Positions 13,979 through 21,741 of a stretch of 27,578 nt of DNA are shown here, in pieces. The number at the start of each line of letters is the position of its first letter. The stretch's first letter is position 1. The position numbers were made by a program, and so were the translations under genes. This DNA is from JAWLGJ01 sp041685145 (GTDB taxonomy: Bacteria; Pseudomonadota; Alphaproteobacteria; Rhodospirillales; Magnetospirillaceae): the NCBI GenBank assembly GCA_041685145.1, contig JAWLGJ010000038.1:1-27578 (forward strand). Reading direction: 5' to 3'. Below the pieces are notes generated by a model. That model did not search any database and was not told the origin of the DNA. It saw only the letters and a program-made list of their open reading frames with translations.

Positions 13979-16900
13979 TCAGGGCCGCTCCAGCAAGACC
14001 GCGGCCGCTGCCATGTCCGGCATGTCCCGGCCTTCTTCGAAGCGTCCGTATATCGGGGCGAGCAGGGCCCGCGCCCGCTCGATCTCGTCGCGGTCGTGCC
14101 ACAGGGCGGCGAGCGCCGTGGCGGCCCGCAACTCGAGCAGAAGCGCTTCCTGATCGGCAGCGATGGCGAGGGCGCGCCCGAATGCCGCTTCGGCGGCCGA
14201 CGCATCGCCCTCGCGCAGGAGGCAGGTTCCCTCCAGGCGGTGCAACTCGGCCTCGACGTGATGATCGTCGATGCGCTCCACCACGTCGAAGGCCTCCTGC
14301 AGCACCGCCCGGGCCTCCCCCGTCCGTCCGGCGGCAAGCAGGCCGTCGGCCAGCGTTTCCAAGAAAATCAGGGAGATGCCACTCATCAGGCCTCGCACTT
14401 TCTCGACGGCGGCCCGCATTTCGCCCACGCCTTCGGCATCCCCAAGCATGACGCGCGACCAGCCGCGCTTGAGGCGCGCCCCCGTCTCCCAGAGAGGCAT
14501 TGAATGGGCTTTGGCGAGCGCGATGGTTTCCTCGGCGCGGTCGAAGGCGAGCCTGGGTTCGCGCAGCATCCGGTGGAGTACCGTTACGAATGTCAGTGAA
14601 TAGCCGAGGGTAAAAGGGTGCGCCACGCGGCGTGCCTCGGCCACCGACCGCCGTGCCGCGGCGCGCGCGCTTTCGGGATTGCCGAGAAAGCAGTGCGTCC
14701 AGGATAGAAATGCCGCGGCGGTCACATAGGCATTCTCGCCATAACCGCTCACAAGCTCCTCGTGGTGTCGCGGCTCGTATGGGGCGATGGCGGTTTCAAG
14801 ATGGTGACGGGACTCGCGGAAGGCCCCGCGCCAGAACTGAATGTTGCCCACGGCGAAGTGTCCCTGCTGGAGCTGGACGGGGTCGCCGCTTCTTTCGGCC
14901 ATGCGAACCAGGCGGCGGGCCACGTCCAGCGAGCGCGTCAGGTCGGCTTGCGAACTGGTGCTGGCCCATACGCCCCACAGGGCCTGAAACGCTTCCTCAT
15001 CCCCGCCCATCTGCTCGCTAAGCTCGGCGGCACGGTTGTAGGCGCACCACCCTTCCGGTGCCGCGTATCCGGCCGCGGCATAGGCGGTCGCGCCAAGACC
15101 GATCTGCAGGGCCAATTCTCGCCGATCGGTCTCGAGGCTAGGCGCGAGCCGGGCGTGCTGTTCAAGTCCCGCCCGAAAATGGTGCAGCGCCTCGCGGAAG
15201 GCGCCGTGCCGATGGGCGCGGCGGCCCGCCCGAATCCAGGCGTCGACCGCGCGTTCAGGGGCGTCACCCGCGCCCCAGTGCCCGGCAAGGATTTCTGGCT
15301 GCCTGTTCGCCATTTCCGGGAACCGGGACTCCATGGTTTCGGCGATACGGCGATGGAGGGCCTGACGGCTGCCGCGCGGCTGCACGTCATAGGCGGCGTC
15401 CCGCATGAGGACGTGGCGAAAACGAAAGCCGTCGTGTACCGACCCGACGACCAGCCCCACTTCGCGAAGATGGTTCAACAGGGGCAGCAGCGCCTCGCGC
15501 CCGCCGGGATACAGTATTTCAAGCAGCTCTAACGGGAAGGTGCGTCCGATCGTGGCGGCCAACTGGACGAGGCCGCGCGCCTCCCCCAGCCCGTCCAGTC
15601 GGGCCGCAAACAAATCCCGCAGGCTGGCCGGGATGGCCGGCAAAGCGCCGGATTGCGTCCCGCTCGCGATCCGCACCAGTTCTTCCGCGAAGAGGGGGAC
15701 GCCGTCGGCCCGGCTGGCGATAGCCTCGCGCAGCGGAGCGGGGAGCGCGGCCCTGGACGCGACGGAAATCAGGCGGTGCACATCCGCCGCCGCCAGCGGT
15801 CCCAGGGGCAGCAGCGCCACCGCCGCCTCCGGCCACGGCGGGTCGAACTCCGGCCGCGCGGTGCAGAGATTCATCACGTGCGGCGGCTGCAACTCGGCAA
15901 GCCGAACAAGAAGTTCCAGCGTCGTCGGATCGCCCCAGTGGAGGTCCTCCACCACAAGCAGCAGCGGACGCAGCGCCGCCATCCGCGTGAGGCGCTCCAG
16001 CAGCGCCGTCATGAACTGGGCCCGCCGATCGGCGGCGGCGAGCTGCAGCGGCCTGTAAGGGAGGGTCACGGGCAGAGAGAGCATCTCGGCGAACAGCGGC
16101 ATCAGGTCGGGTGCCTGCTCCGGCTCGTCCCTCTCCAGGCGCCGCGCCAACCGTTGGAAGCGCCGCTGCGGTGATTCCTCCGCCCGCAGGTCGAAGCGCC
16201 GGGCGAGAAGGTCCAACACCGGATGGAACGGCGTGCCGCTCGTTTCGGCGGAGCAGCGCAGCGTGAGCACGGTGCAAGGATTCTCGCTGGCGATCTGACG
16301 TAGCGAGTGGACGAGGCGGGATTTACCAATCCCCGGCTCGCCCTGCACAAGCAGGGCACGATGACCGCCGCTCCGGGCTGCCTGCCAGGCCGCGCCCAGA
16401 CGTGCCAGCTCCCTGGCGCGTCCAACCAAGGGATTAAGCTCCGCCGCCGCTTCCAGGCGATCCTCGGCGCCACTGGGGCCAAGAACGCGAAAGCCTTCAA
16501 GGGTGTCACAATCGGCTGGATCGACGGCGCCCACGGCCGTGGTCATGAAGAAGCCCGCCACCAGCCGATGGGTGGCGGCACTGACAAGAATATCACCATC
16601 CTTCGCGTGCCGCGCCAACAGGGCGGCGCGGCCCGCGGTGTGGCCGACGGCGTCGGGCGTGGCCGGGTCGGTGCCGGCAATCACCAACCCGCTGTGCAGT
16701 CCCAGGCCCGGAGCGCGATCGGGCCAGCTTTCGGCGGCAAGCGCCAGGGCGGCCTGCACTGCACGGCGCGCCGCGTTTTCCTGAGCCTCGGGATAGCCGA
16801 AGAAGGCCAGCAGGGCCCCGTCCTGGACGCGGGTGACGTGGCCGCCGTGTTGGCCGATGACGGCGGCGCACTGCCTCCGGCGCTCCTGCAGGATCGTAAG

Positions 16901-17788
16901 CGCGTCCTCGGGCTCAATGTCGCTGTCCACGGGGAGACGACACGCGAGGACGGTGACCTGCCGTCGCTCCATCGGCGGCGGCGCCGCCGCCGCCACGCGG
17001 TGAGGCTCGAATTCCCCTGCCTGAATGCGCCGCGCCAGTTCGCGCGTTTCCGGTTCCGGCGGCACGCCCAGTTCTTCGCGGAGGAGGCGAACAAGGGCAT
17101 GGTAATAGCCGAGGGCGGTGCCGGCATGGCCGCCGCGGGCCGCCAACCGCATGGCCCGGCGCTGAGCCGCCTCGTTCCAAGGCTCCAGCTCGACCAGCCG
17201 CCTGGCAAATGCCAGCGCGTGATCCAGTGCGCCCATACTTTCGCAGCAATCGGCCAAGCGCTCGGCAAGCAACTGCGCCTGCCGCAGCAGCGCCTCGCGA
17301 CGCACCTGGAGCCAGTCGGCGAATTCCGGACAGTCTGTTACGACGAAGCTTTCGAGGAGGCCACCCCGGTAGAGGGACAACCGGGCCTCCATCGCCGCAA
17401 GGCAAGGCGTGCAGTCCCGTTGTGGCGACAGGTCCGGGGGACAGCGCGGCAGAGGTACGTCGAACTCGACAACGTCGCAATAGTCCTGTGGTGCAAGCAC
17501 GAGGCGAATCGCCTCTCGGTCGGCCGTCAAGCGTTCGCCCAGGGCGCGCCGGAGAACGAGAACCACTTGGCGCAGATTACTGCGGGCAGCATTCTTGGAG
17601 AGATCGGGCCAAAAGGCGTCGGCGAGGAACTGCCTGGAGAACGAGGCGCCGGGCCCCGCCGCCAGCATTGCCAGCATTGCCCGTCCCTTGCGCGGAAGGC
17701 CGCGCAGAACCGGGCGCCCAGCCCGGGTGATTTCCGATGCCCCAAAGAACCGCAGGACAATCGGGCCCTGCCAATCGCGCGTCTTCAT
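13979..17788 (-). CDS. SARP1: winged-helix/BTAD regulator with degenerate cyclase, ATPase and TPR-like domains
   Basis: A cytoplasmic regulator of about 1269 residues. Residues 10-105 form an OmpR-like winged helix (RKGRAMLAMLAAGP, then AARSNLRQVVLVLRRALGE). Residues 105-260 are a BTAD domain with the typical DCTPC cysteines and LYRGGLLESF. Residues 272-433 resemble class III adenylate cyclases, but the first metal Asp is replaced (VTVLACRL instead of FCDL) and GDG reads QDG, so catalysis is unlikely. An AAA/STAND-type ATPase has Walker A GEPGIGKS near 481 and Walker B LLLVVEDLHW near 608. The last 400-450 residues are helical TPR-like repeats. The order recalls Streptomyces AfsR. The start at 17788 is preferred because the winged helix begins just after it; ATG at 17824 is possible. 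It diverges from a pair of exported-protein genes. Confidence 0.9.
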   Translation of the reverse strand: MKTRDWQGPIVLRFFGASEITRAGRPVLRGLPRKGRAMLAMLAAGPGASFSRQFLADAFWPDLSKNAARSNLRQVVLVLRRALGERLTADREAIRLVLAPQDYCDVVEFDVPLPRCPPDLSPQRDCTPCLAAMEARLSLYRGGLLESFVVTDCPEFADWLQVRREALLRQAQLLAERLADCCESMGALDHALAFARRLVELEPWNEAAQRRAMRLAARGGHAGTALGYYHALVRLLREELGVPPEPETRELARRIQAGEFEPHRVAAAAPPPMERRQVTVLACRLPVDSDIEPEDALTILQERRRQCAAVIGQHGGHVTRVQDGALLAFFGYPEAQENAARRAVQAALALAAESWPDRAPGLGLHSGLVIAGTDPATPDAVGHTAGRAALLARHAKDGDILVSAATHRLVAGFFMTTAVGAVDPADCDTLEGFRVLGPSGAEDRLEAAAELNPLVGRARELARLGAAWQAARSGGHRALLVQGEPGIGKSRLVHSLRQIASENPCTVLTLRCSAETSGTPFHPVLDLLARRFDLRAEESPQRRFQRLARRLERDEPEQAPDLMPLFAEMLSLPVTLPYRPLQLAAADRRAQFMTALLERLTRMAALRPLLLVVEDLHWGDPTTLELLVRLAELQPPHVMNLCTARPEFDPPWPEAAVALLPLGPLAAADVHRLISVASRAALPAPLREAIASRADGVPLFAEELVRIASGTQSGALPAIPASLRDLFAARLDGLGEARGLVQLAATIGRTFPLELLEILYPGGREALLPLLNHLREVGLVVGSVHDGFRFRHVLMRDAAYDVQPRGSRQALHRRIAETMESRFPEMANRQPEILAGHWGAGDAPERAVDAWIRAGRRAHRHGAFREALHHFRAGLEQHARLAPSLETDRRELALQIGLGATAYAAAGYAAPEGWCAYNRAAELSEQMGGDEEAFQALWGVWASTSSQADLTRSLDVARRLVRMAERSGDPVQLQQGHFAVGNIQFWRGAFRESRHHLETAIAPYEPRHHEELVSGYGENAYVTAAAFLSWTHCFLGNPESARAAARRSVAEARRVAHPFTLGYSLTFVTVLHRMLREPRLAFDRAEETIALAKAHSMPLWETGARLKRGWSRVMLGDAEGVGEMRAAVEKVRGLMSGISLIFLETLADGLLAAGRTGEARAVLQEAFDVVERIDDHHVEAELHRLEGTCLLREGDASAAEAAFGRALAIAADQEALLLELRAATALAALWHDRDEIERARALLAPIYGRFEEGRDMPDMAAAAVLLERP

Positions 17789-17862
17789 AGAATCCCGCCC
17801 CCGGACCGGGGAAAGAGTATCCATTCTGGCATAGGGGCCCTCGCGGCGCGAAAAAAACTTAC

Positions 17863-17893
17863 TGACGGAGCTCTAACGGAGGTCGCCTAACGT
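17863..17893 (+). promoter_or_regulatory. Weak SARP-like repeat pair between SARP1 and the exported-protein gene
   Basis: TGACGG at 17863 and TAACGG at 17874 are 11 bp apart. A third, TAACGT, follows at 17888 after 14 bp. The region lies between two divergent genes. It resembles the stronger arrays near mtoX, but spacing and sequence are less regular. It is a possible SARP1 site. Confidence 0.35.
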
Positions 17894-17969
17894 CTGCTCT
17901 ATCCGCCGCGGACAGCGTAGGCGTGTCGGCAGGAGCCCTGCCGAATGTACCAAGTTGGAGAAAAAAGAC

Positions 17970-18443
17970 ATGCGCGCACTTGTAAAGACTTTGGCCGTGA
18001 TCGCGATGGCCACCACCCTCGCCAGTCCTGCCCTCGCGGGCGCCACCAAGGAAAAGGACGGCAACCGGGCGCATTGCGACATTCATACCTTGAGCAAGAA
18101 GGTCCTGGGCAAGCGCTTCACCACGGGCGAAAAACTTCACTGCACGTTGTATCTCACGGAGAAAACAAAGACGGCGCTCATCGACGGCGGTGGAGCGGCC
18201 GCCGGGGCCGCCGCATGTACGGCGCTGGGTGCCGCCATCATCGCCGCCGGTGGTGGTCCGGAGGACGTGATCGCCGATGCCCTGGCGGCCGCCGCCGGGG
18301 GCGTTTGCGAGGCATCGCTGGTAACGGCGGCGGTCGTGTTGGGCGAGTCCTGCAAGGGCGGGATGGATATGGTCGTCGACGGCAAGGCCGAGGCGGTTCC
18401 GCCGAAGGGGCACGTCGCCATCAAGCCCCATGCCTGCCGCTGA
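17970..18443 (+). CDS. Exported hypothetical protein with Gly/Ala-rich core
   Basis: A 157-residue protein I do not recognise. It has a signal peptide (MRALVKTLAVIAMATTLASPALA-G), a charged mature start, and two Cys in HCDIHTLSKKVLGK and LHCTLYL. A long Gly/Ala-rich stretch (about residues 75-125) resembles a glycine-zipper segment and could insert into a membrane. Further Cys occur at AACTAL, GGVCEA, GESCKGG and near the end (HACR), giving six in all, so three disulfides are possible in the periplasm. The ATG at 17970 has TTGGAG nine bases upstream. It diverges from SARP1 and is followed by a lipoprotein gene across an 84-bp gap with a hairpin. The pair may be a SARP1 target. Confidence 0.75.
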   Translation: MRALVKTLAVIAMATTLASPALAGATKEKDGNRAHCDIHTLSKKVLGKRFTTGEKLHCTLYLTEKTKTALIDGGGAAAGAAACTALGAAIIAAGGGPEDVIADALAAAAGGVCEASLVTAAVVLGESCKGGMDMVVDGKAEAVPPKGHVAIKPHACR

Positions 18444-18454
18444 TTGAACCTCCC

Positions 18455-18497
18455 GTGGAAGTGGTTGCCGGATGTGAGATTTGGCAGCCGCTTCCAT
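18455..18497 (+). other. Intercistronic RNA hairpin
   Basis: A 15-bp stem (18455-18469 with 18483-18497, three pairs being G-U) with a 13-nt loop between the exported-protein and lipoprotein genes. There is no T tract after it. It may stabilise the upstream message or tune expression of the lipoprotein gene. Confidence 0.5.
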
Positions 18498-18527
18498 CGG
18501 CTTCGACACCACTCGCGAGGCTCGCAA

Positions 18528-19073
18528 ATGCTCCCAGGAAGATTCCCACGCTCTCTCTTCAGGGCGTCCATGCTGCCGTTGCTGGCGTTGGTGGCCGCCT
18601 GCTCCTCGACGCCCGGCGGGCTGGCCGATCGGACTCACAAAGATATCGACCTGGAGAAGCAGATCACGCTCGTCGGGGCCGGGGGGCTGCCGATCGTCAG
18701 GAACGACGACGGCACCTTCTGCTATGGCCCCATGCCTGACGCGGCACTCGATGAAGGCGTGTCCGGCGGCGTCAACACCATCGGCGTCAGCTCGTTTTCC
18801 GGCGGCGAGGGCCAGATCGAAACACCTTTGGGCGGTCGCAACCCCAACGTCTTGATCACACGCGACATCTTCTTTCAGACGTGCCTGGCGGAATCCCGGT
18901 TGAACATGAACCGCGACGAGCGGATGGAGCTTCTGCACAAGACCCTGGAGGCCGTCGTGAAAATCAACACGAAGTCGCTCGATGGCGACTCGATCAAGAC
19001 CGACACGCCGGCGTCCTCAATCGACCTTTCCAACATATCATCCGAACAGAAGGATCCCAGCGGCGACCTGTAG
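18528..19073 (+). CDS. Hypothetical lipoprotein
   Basis: A 181-residue protein with a basic start, a hydrophobic segment and a lipobox (LVAAC-SS), so lipidation at the Cys near residue 26 is expected. The mature domain has a Gly-rich middle (GVSSFSGGEGQIETPLGGRNPNV) and two more Cys (TFCYGP and QTCLAE), followed by a polar, Ser/Asp-rich tail. I do not recognise the family. The ATG at 18528 has GAGG seven bases upstream and gives the correct signal length. The open frame from 18444 would put 28 unsuitable residues in front. It probably forms a unit with the upstream exported protein. No good terminator is seen after the stop. Confidence 0.75.
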   Translation: MLPGRFPRSLFRASMLPLLALVAACSSTPGGLADRTHKDIDLEKQITLVGAGGLPIVRNDDGTFCYGPMPDAALDEGVSGGVNTIGVSSFSGGEGQIETPLGGRNPNVLITRDIFFQTCLAESRLNMNRDERMELLHKTLEAVVKINTKSLDGDSIKTDTPASSIDLSNISSEQKDPSGDL

Positions 19074-19167
19074 CGGTGACGAACCGGTGAAGTGGCGCGG
19101 TGATCGGCCACATCGTCAGCGTCAGCGTGCGCATGAGCTTTTGACGCGGTTTCTCCCCGTCGGCGCG

Positions 19168-19212
19168 TTTTTGACGGTCGCTTGACGGCGGCCGTGACGG
19201 GCGGGTGAGGCC
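19168..19212 (+). promoter_or_regulatory. SARP-type operator array A (50-codon gene)
   Basis: A run of five T, then TGACGG, TGACGG, TGACGG and TGAGGC starting at 19172, 19183, 19195 and 19206 (steps of 11, 12 and 11 bp; total 34 bp). The last repeat starts 56 bp before the ATG of the small gene. The layout matches two other promoters in the window and the direct-repeat operators of SARP activators. Confidence 0.72.
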
Positions 19213-19261
19213 AGGCTGCGAGTGTGGCGCATCTTCGGACGCCACCTCACGGGAGAGCAGC

Positions 19262-19414
19262 ATGAACGCCTTCACCCCCCGCGAAACCACGCGCGAAACC
19301 CCCGCCGAAAACCTGGCCCGCACGCTGAACGCGGCGATGGACGAAACGGTGCGCCGCTACCGCGAGCGCATGGCCGTGATCGAGGCGGACCCCGCCCGCA
19401 AGGCGGCGGAATAG
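19262..19414 (+). CDS. Small 50-residue protein in its own transcription unit
   Basis: An unrecognised 50-residue hydrophilic protein, mostly predicted helix (NLARTLNAAMDETVRRYRERMAVIEADPARKAAE), with neither signal peptide nor Cys. The case for a real gene rests on signals around it. A GGGAG ribosome site lies just before the ATG, the operator array A lies 50 bp upstream, and a strong terminator starts 36 bp after the stop. It converges with the sco gene. It may be a small regulator or adaptor made along with the methanethiol oxidase, but nothing in the sequence shows its partner. Confidence 0.68.
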   Translation: MNAFTPRETTRETPAENLARTLNAAMDETVRRYRERMAVIEADPARKAAE

Positions 19415-19450
19415 ATTGGCTTTCCTCCTCCCTTCCCTCCTCACGAACTT

Positions 19451-19484
19451 GGGCCGCCGGCACCCCGGCGGCCCTCTTTTTCTC
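19451..19484 (+). terminator. Rho-independent terminator of the 50-codon gene
   Basis: A perfect 10-bp stem GGGCCGCCGG/CCGGCGGCCC with loop CACC, followed by TCTTTTTCTC. It ends 15 bp before the stop codon of the convergent sco gene, so it may serve both directions. Confidence 0.9.
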
Positions 19485-19498
19485 GCCACCCGCGGCGG

Positions 19499-20200
19499 TC
19501 AGCGCATCGCCGCCGCGCCCGCCGGCGCCGCCAGCAGCGTGCGAGCGTCGGCGAGCACCAGCCGATGATCCAGGAAACCGACGCTGTAGATGTTGCGCAC
19601 CATGCCCTGGGCATCGACGAGAAACACGCGCAGTTGGTGGGCGAAGCGGTCGCCGTCGGCTCCCTCCCCGCTTGGCCGTGCCGCCAGCGGCTGGCCGTAA
19701 CCGTCGAGGATGGGCTGAAGGTCGGTCGGCCCGCCGGTCGTCAGGAAGCGCCAGTCGACGGCGGCCGCGCCGGCGACCATCGCCGCGTGCTCCGCCATGA
19801 CCTCGGGGGTGTCGTGGGCGGGGTCGAAACTCAGCGTCGCCAGTTGCAGCGCCTGGCGCAAGGCCGGGTCCGCCGAGGCGGCGGCGTGCAGTTCGTGCAG
19901 CAGGGTCATCGCCAAGGGGCACACGTCGGCACAGCGGGTGTAGACGAAGGCCAGGACGGTGATGCGACCATCGAGCAGGTCGCGCAGGCGCTGCGGACGG
20001 CCGTTGTGGTCCAGCACCCGCCCGTCGGCGGCGGCGCGGATCGGCGGCAGCCGGTAGGTGCCGGGCGCCGGCGGCTCGTAGGCATAGGGGTGCGGGGGTG
20101 CGGCCGTCGCCGGTGCCGCGTCATGGGACGGCGGGGCGCCGATGGCAAGGACGGCGGCAACGGCAACGGCGGCGGCGCCGGCGATGATGGTGGTCTTCAT
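19499..20200 (-). CDS. SCO1/SenC family copper chaperone
   Basis: A 233-residue exported protein with a thioredoxin-like fold that delivers copper to periplasmic or membrane enzymes. The N-terminus is a hydrophobic signal or anchor (residues 3-21) followed by a Pro/Ala-rich linker. The copper site is complete: Cys90 and Cys94 in TRCADVCP and a His near 189 in FAHQLRVFLVD. ATG at 20200 has GGAG eight bases upstream; an ATG four codons earlier is less well placed. It starts 60 bp after the mtoX stop, with a hairpin between. In Hyphomicrobium the copper-dependent methanethiol oxidase gene also sits with a SCO1/senC gene, so its job here is probably metallation of MtoX rather than of cytochrome oxidase. 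Confidence 0.92.
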   Translation of the reverse strand: MKTTIIAGAAAVAVAAVLAIGAPPSHDAAPATAAPPHPYAYEPPAPGTYRLPPIRAAADGRVLDHNGRPQRLRDLLDGRITVLAFVYTRCADVCPLAMTLLHELHAAASADPALRQALQLATLSFDPAHDTPEVMAEHAAMVAGAAAVDWRFLTTGGPTDLQPILDGYGQPLAARPSGEGADGDRFAHQLRVFLVDAQGMVRNIYSVGFLDHRLVLADARTLLAAPAGAAAMR

Positions 20201-20221
20201 GGCAGTCTCCATCGGCCCGGA

Positions 20222-20245
20222 GGGAGCGGCCGCGCGGCCGCCCCC
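20222..20245 (-). other. Hairpin between mtoX and sco
   Basis: A 10-bp stem with one A-C mismatch (20222-20231 with 20236-20245) and a 4-nt loop. It contains the 16-bp palindrome GCGGCCGCGCGGCCGC and has no T tract after it. It may lower sco expression relative to mtoX or protect the mtoX message. Confidence 0.5.
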
Positions 20246-20260
20246 ACCCTCCCGTCGCGG

Positions 20261-21595
20261 TCAGGCGGAGTAGAGGCTGGCGGCGCCGAACCGCATCAAA
20301 TGCGGCCGCCCCAGTTCCTCGGCGGTGAAATCGACGGTGAAGCGATGGGTCAATCGCTCGCCGTCCCAGTCATAGGCCTTGAGGAACTGCTCGTTGTCGT
20401 CGCCCTTTTTGTCCCAGTTGGCGGTCAGCGAACTGGTGAAATAGACCCGCTCGCCGTCCCAGCTTTGCGAGACCATGTTGACCTGGCGGCCGATCTGCTG
20501 CTCGTGAATTTGCCGGGGGCGGTGGGGGTCGCTGACGTCGTAGACCCGCACCTTGCCGTCCATGAAGGTATCCACGAACAGGGTGTTGTCGTCGGACGAC
20601 AGCGTCAGCGCCACCGGCAACGGCACCTGGGACGGATCGCCGATGTCGGCGACCTCCTCGGCCTGCCACGCCCCCTGGTCGTCCTCGTAGACGAGCCACA
20701 GCTTCGAGGTCAGCGCCGTCGAGGTGAAGGCATAATTGTGCCCGTCCCGGTTGGCCCAGCGGATCTCCAATGGTGCGCCCGGAACGTGGAAGACCTGCTT
20801 GGGGGCGCGGGCGTGGAAGTCCCACAGCACCATGCTTTGCCCGAAGCGCTGCATTGCCCTCTCGTCCTGCAGCATCTCGCCGAAGTCGGTCATGTAGTTG
20901 GCCATGCCGGTGAAGGACGAGGTGAGCATGACGTTCTTGCGCGGCAGGACGCGGGCGTCATACCCGTAGCCGTCGGCGAATTCGCCGCCGGGCAGGTCGC
21001 CGGCCGTCTCGCTGGTGGGCATCCAGTGCGTGGCGATGTATTCGCCTTCGTTGGTGTATTCCACCAGCCCGGTGCGCCCGCCCTTGTCCCTGTCGTTGGA
21101 CAGCCCGGATATCAACATCCGTCCCGGCAGCGCATAGGCGCCGTGGGGGCCGACAACGCCGCCGCTGCGTTCCACGAAGTCGTCGATCGTCCTCACCAGG
21201 CGCGGGTTGCCGGGATCGGAATGGACGTCGAAAACGAAGATGCGGCTGGTGTCGAGGCCGGCGAGCCACAGGAAGCGCCGGTCGTCGGTGAAGCCGCCGT
21301 GGTGGGCCTCGTGCCGGCCGCCGACGGGGTCGCTGTCGACCACTTGGCCATAGGTCGGCGAGTCGGGGCGGGCATCGACGGTTACAAGCTTGTCGGAGCC
21401 GTCGCCGAGGCCCTCGACGCCCAGCGTCCACACATAGACGAACTCCTCCTGCCCGGTTATGCGCGCCATGTAGGGCGACTGGCAGGTTTCGTCGGCGCGG
21501 GCGGCTGACGTCGGAATGGCGGCGACGCCGGCGGCGAGCGCGATGGCGGAAACGCCGGCGGCAATGCGGGCGATGAATCGGGGGTGAGCGGTCAT
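20261..21595 (-). CDS. mtoX: Methanethiol oxidase, selenium-binding protein (SBP56) family
   Basis: A 444-residue periplasmic enzyme that oxidises methanethiol to formaldehyde, hydrogen sulfide and hydrogen peroxide. The signal peptide spans residues 1-35. The mature SBP56 fold is near full length: SPYMARITGQEEFVYVWTLG, GRHEAHHGGFTDD with a His pair near 98-99, SGGVVGPHGAYALPGRMLISGLSND, DGYGYDARVLPRKNVMLTSSFTG, VPGAPLEIRW and MVSQSWDGERVYFTSSL. The position equal to the selenium-binding Cys57 of human SELENBP1 is Gly (TYGQV), as expected for a copper enzyme rather than a selenium carrier. The ATG at 21595 has GGAGG nine bases before it. It is first in an mtoX-sco unit, and its promoter carries array B, just downstream of the SARP2 stop. 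Confidence 0.93.
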   Translation of the reverse strand: MTAHPRFIARIAAGVSAIALAAGVAAIPTSAARADETCQSPYMARITGQEEFVYVWTLGVEGLGDGSDKLVTVDARPDSPTYGQVVDSDPVGGRHEAHHGGFTDDRRFLWLAGLDTSRIFVFDVHSDPGNPRLVRTIDDFVERSGGVVGPHGAYALPGRMLISGLSNDRDKGGRTGLVEYTNEGEYIATHWMPTSETAGDLPGGEFADGYGYDARVLPRKNVMLTSSFTGMANYMTDFGEMLQDERAMQRFGQSMVLWDFHARAPKQVFHVPGAPLEIRWANRDGHNYAFTSTALTSKLWLVYEDDQGAWQAEEVADIGDPSQVPLPVALTLSSDDNTLFVDTFMDGKVRVYDVSDPHRPRQIHEQQIGRQVNMVSQSWDGERVYFTSSLTANWDKKGDDNEQFLKAYDWDGERLTHRFTVDFTAEELGRPHLMRFGAASLYSA

Positions 21596-21622
21596 GTCAT
21601 GAGCCTCCTGGCTGTTCGGGGG

Positions 21623-21640
21623 GCCGGCCGCAAGGCCGGC
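21623..21640 (-). other. Hairpin in the mtoX 5' leader
   Basis: GCCGGCC, 4-nt loop, GGCCGGC: a perfect 7-bp stem that a flanking G/C-rich stretch could lengthen. It lies between the predicted mtoX transcript start and its ribosome site. It may protect the leader or tune translation. Confidence 0.45.
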
Positions 21641-21665
21641 TTGCCGCCCCGACACCTAGGAGACT

Positions 21666-21711
21666 CCCCTCACCGGGCGATCACAGCCGCCCTCACCGTC
21701 CGCTCAAAAAA
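21666..21711 (-). promoter_or_regulatory. SARP-type operator array B (mtoX promoter)
   Basis: On the reverse strand, a run of six T runs into TGAGCG, TGAGGG, TGATCG and TGAGGG starting at 21706, 21695, 21683 and 21672 (steps of 11, 12 and 11 bp; total 34 bp). A -10-like TAGGTG lies about 8 bp beyond the last repeat, the spacing known for SARP-activated promoters. It lies 77 bp before the mtoX ATG. Confidence 0.75.
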
Positions 21712-21741
21712 TGCCTTTCCGGCATCAAGAGTAGAGGCCGG

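Noticed and set aside
19077..19107. TGACGA, TGAAGT and TGATCG at steps of 11 and 13 bp just after the lipoprotein stop
   Set aside because: They look like extra SARP-type repeats upstream of array A, but spacing and sequence drift too far and one or two matches are expected by chance in this composition.
19565..21508. A 647-codon open frame on the forward strand
   Set aside because: It is antisense to sco and mtoX, both with clear family motifs, and shows low-complexity Gly/Val/Arg/Gln composition.
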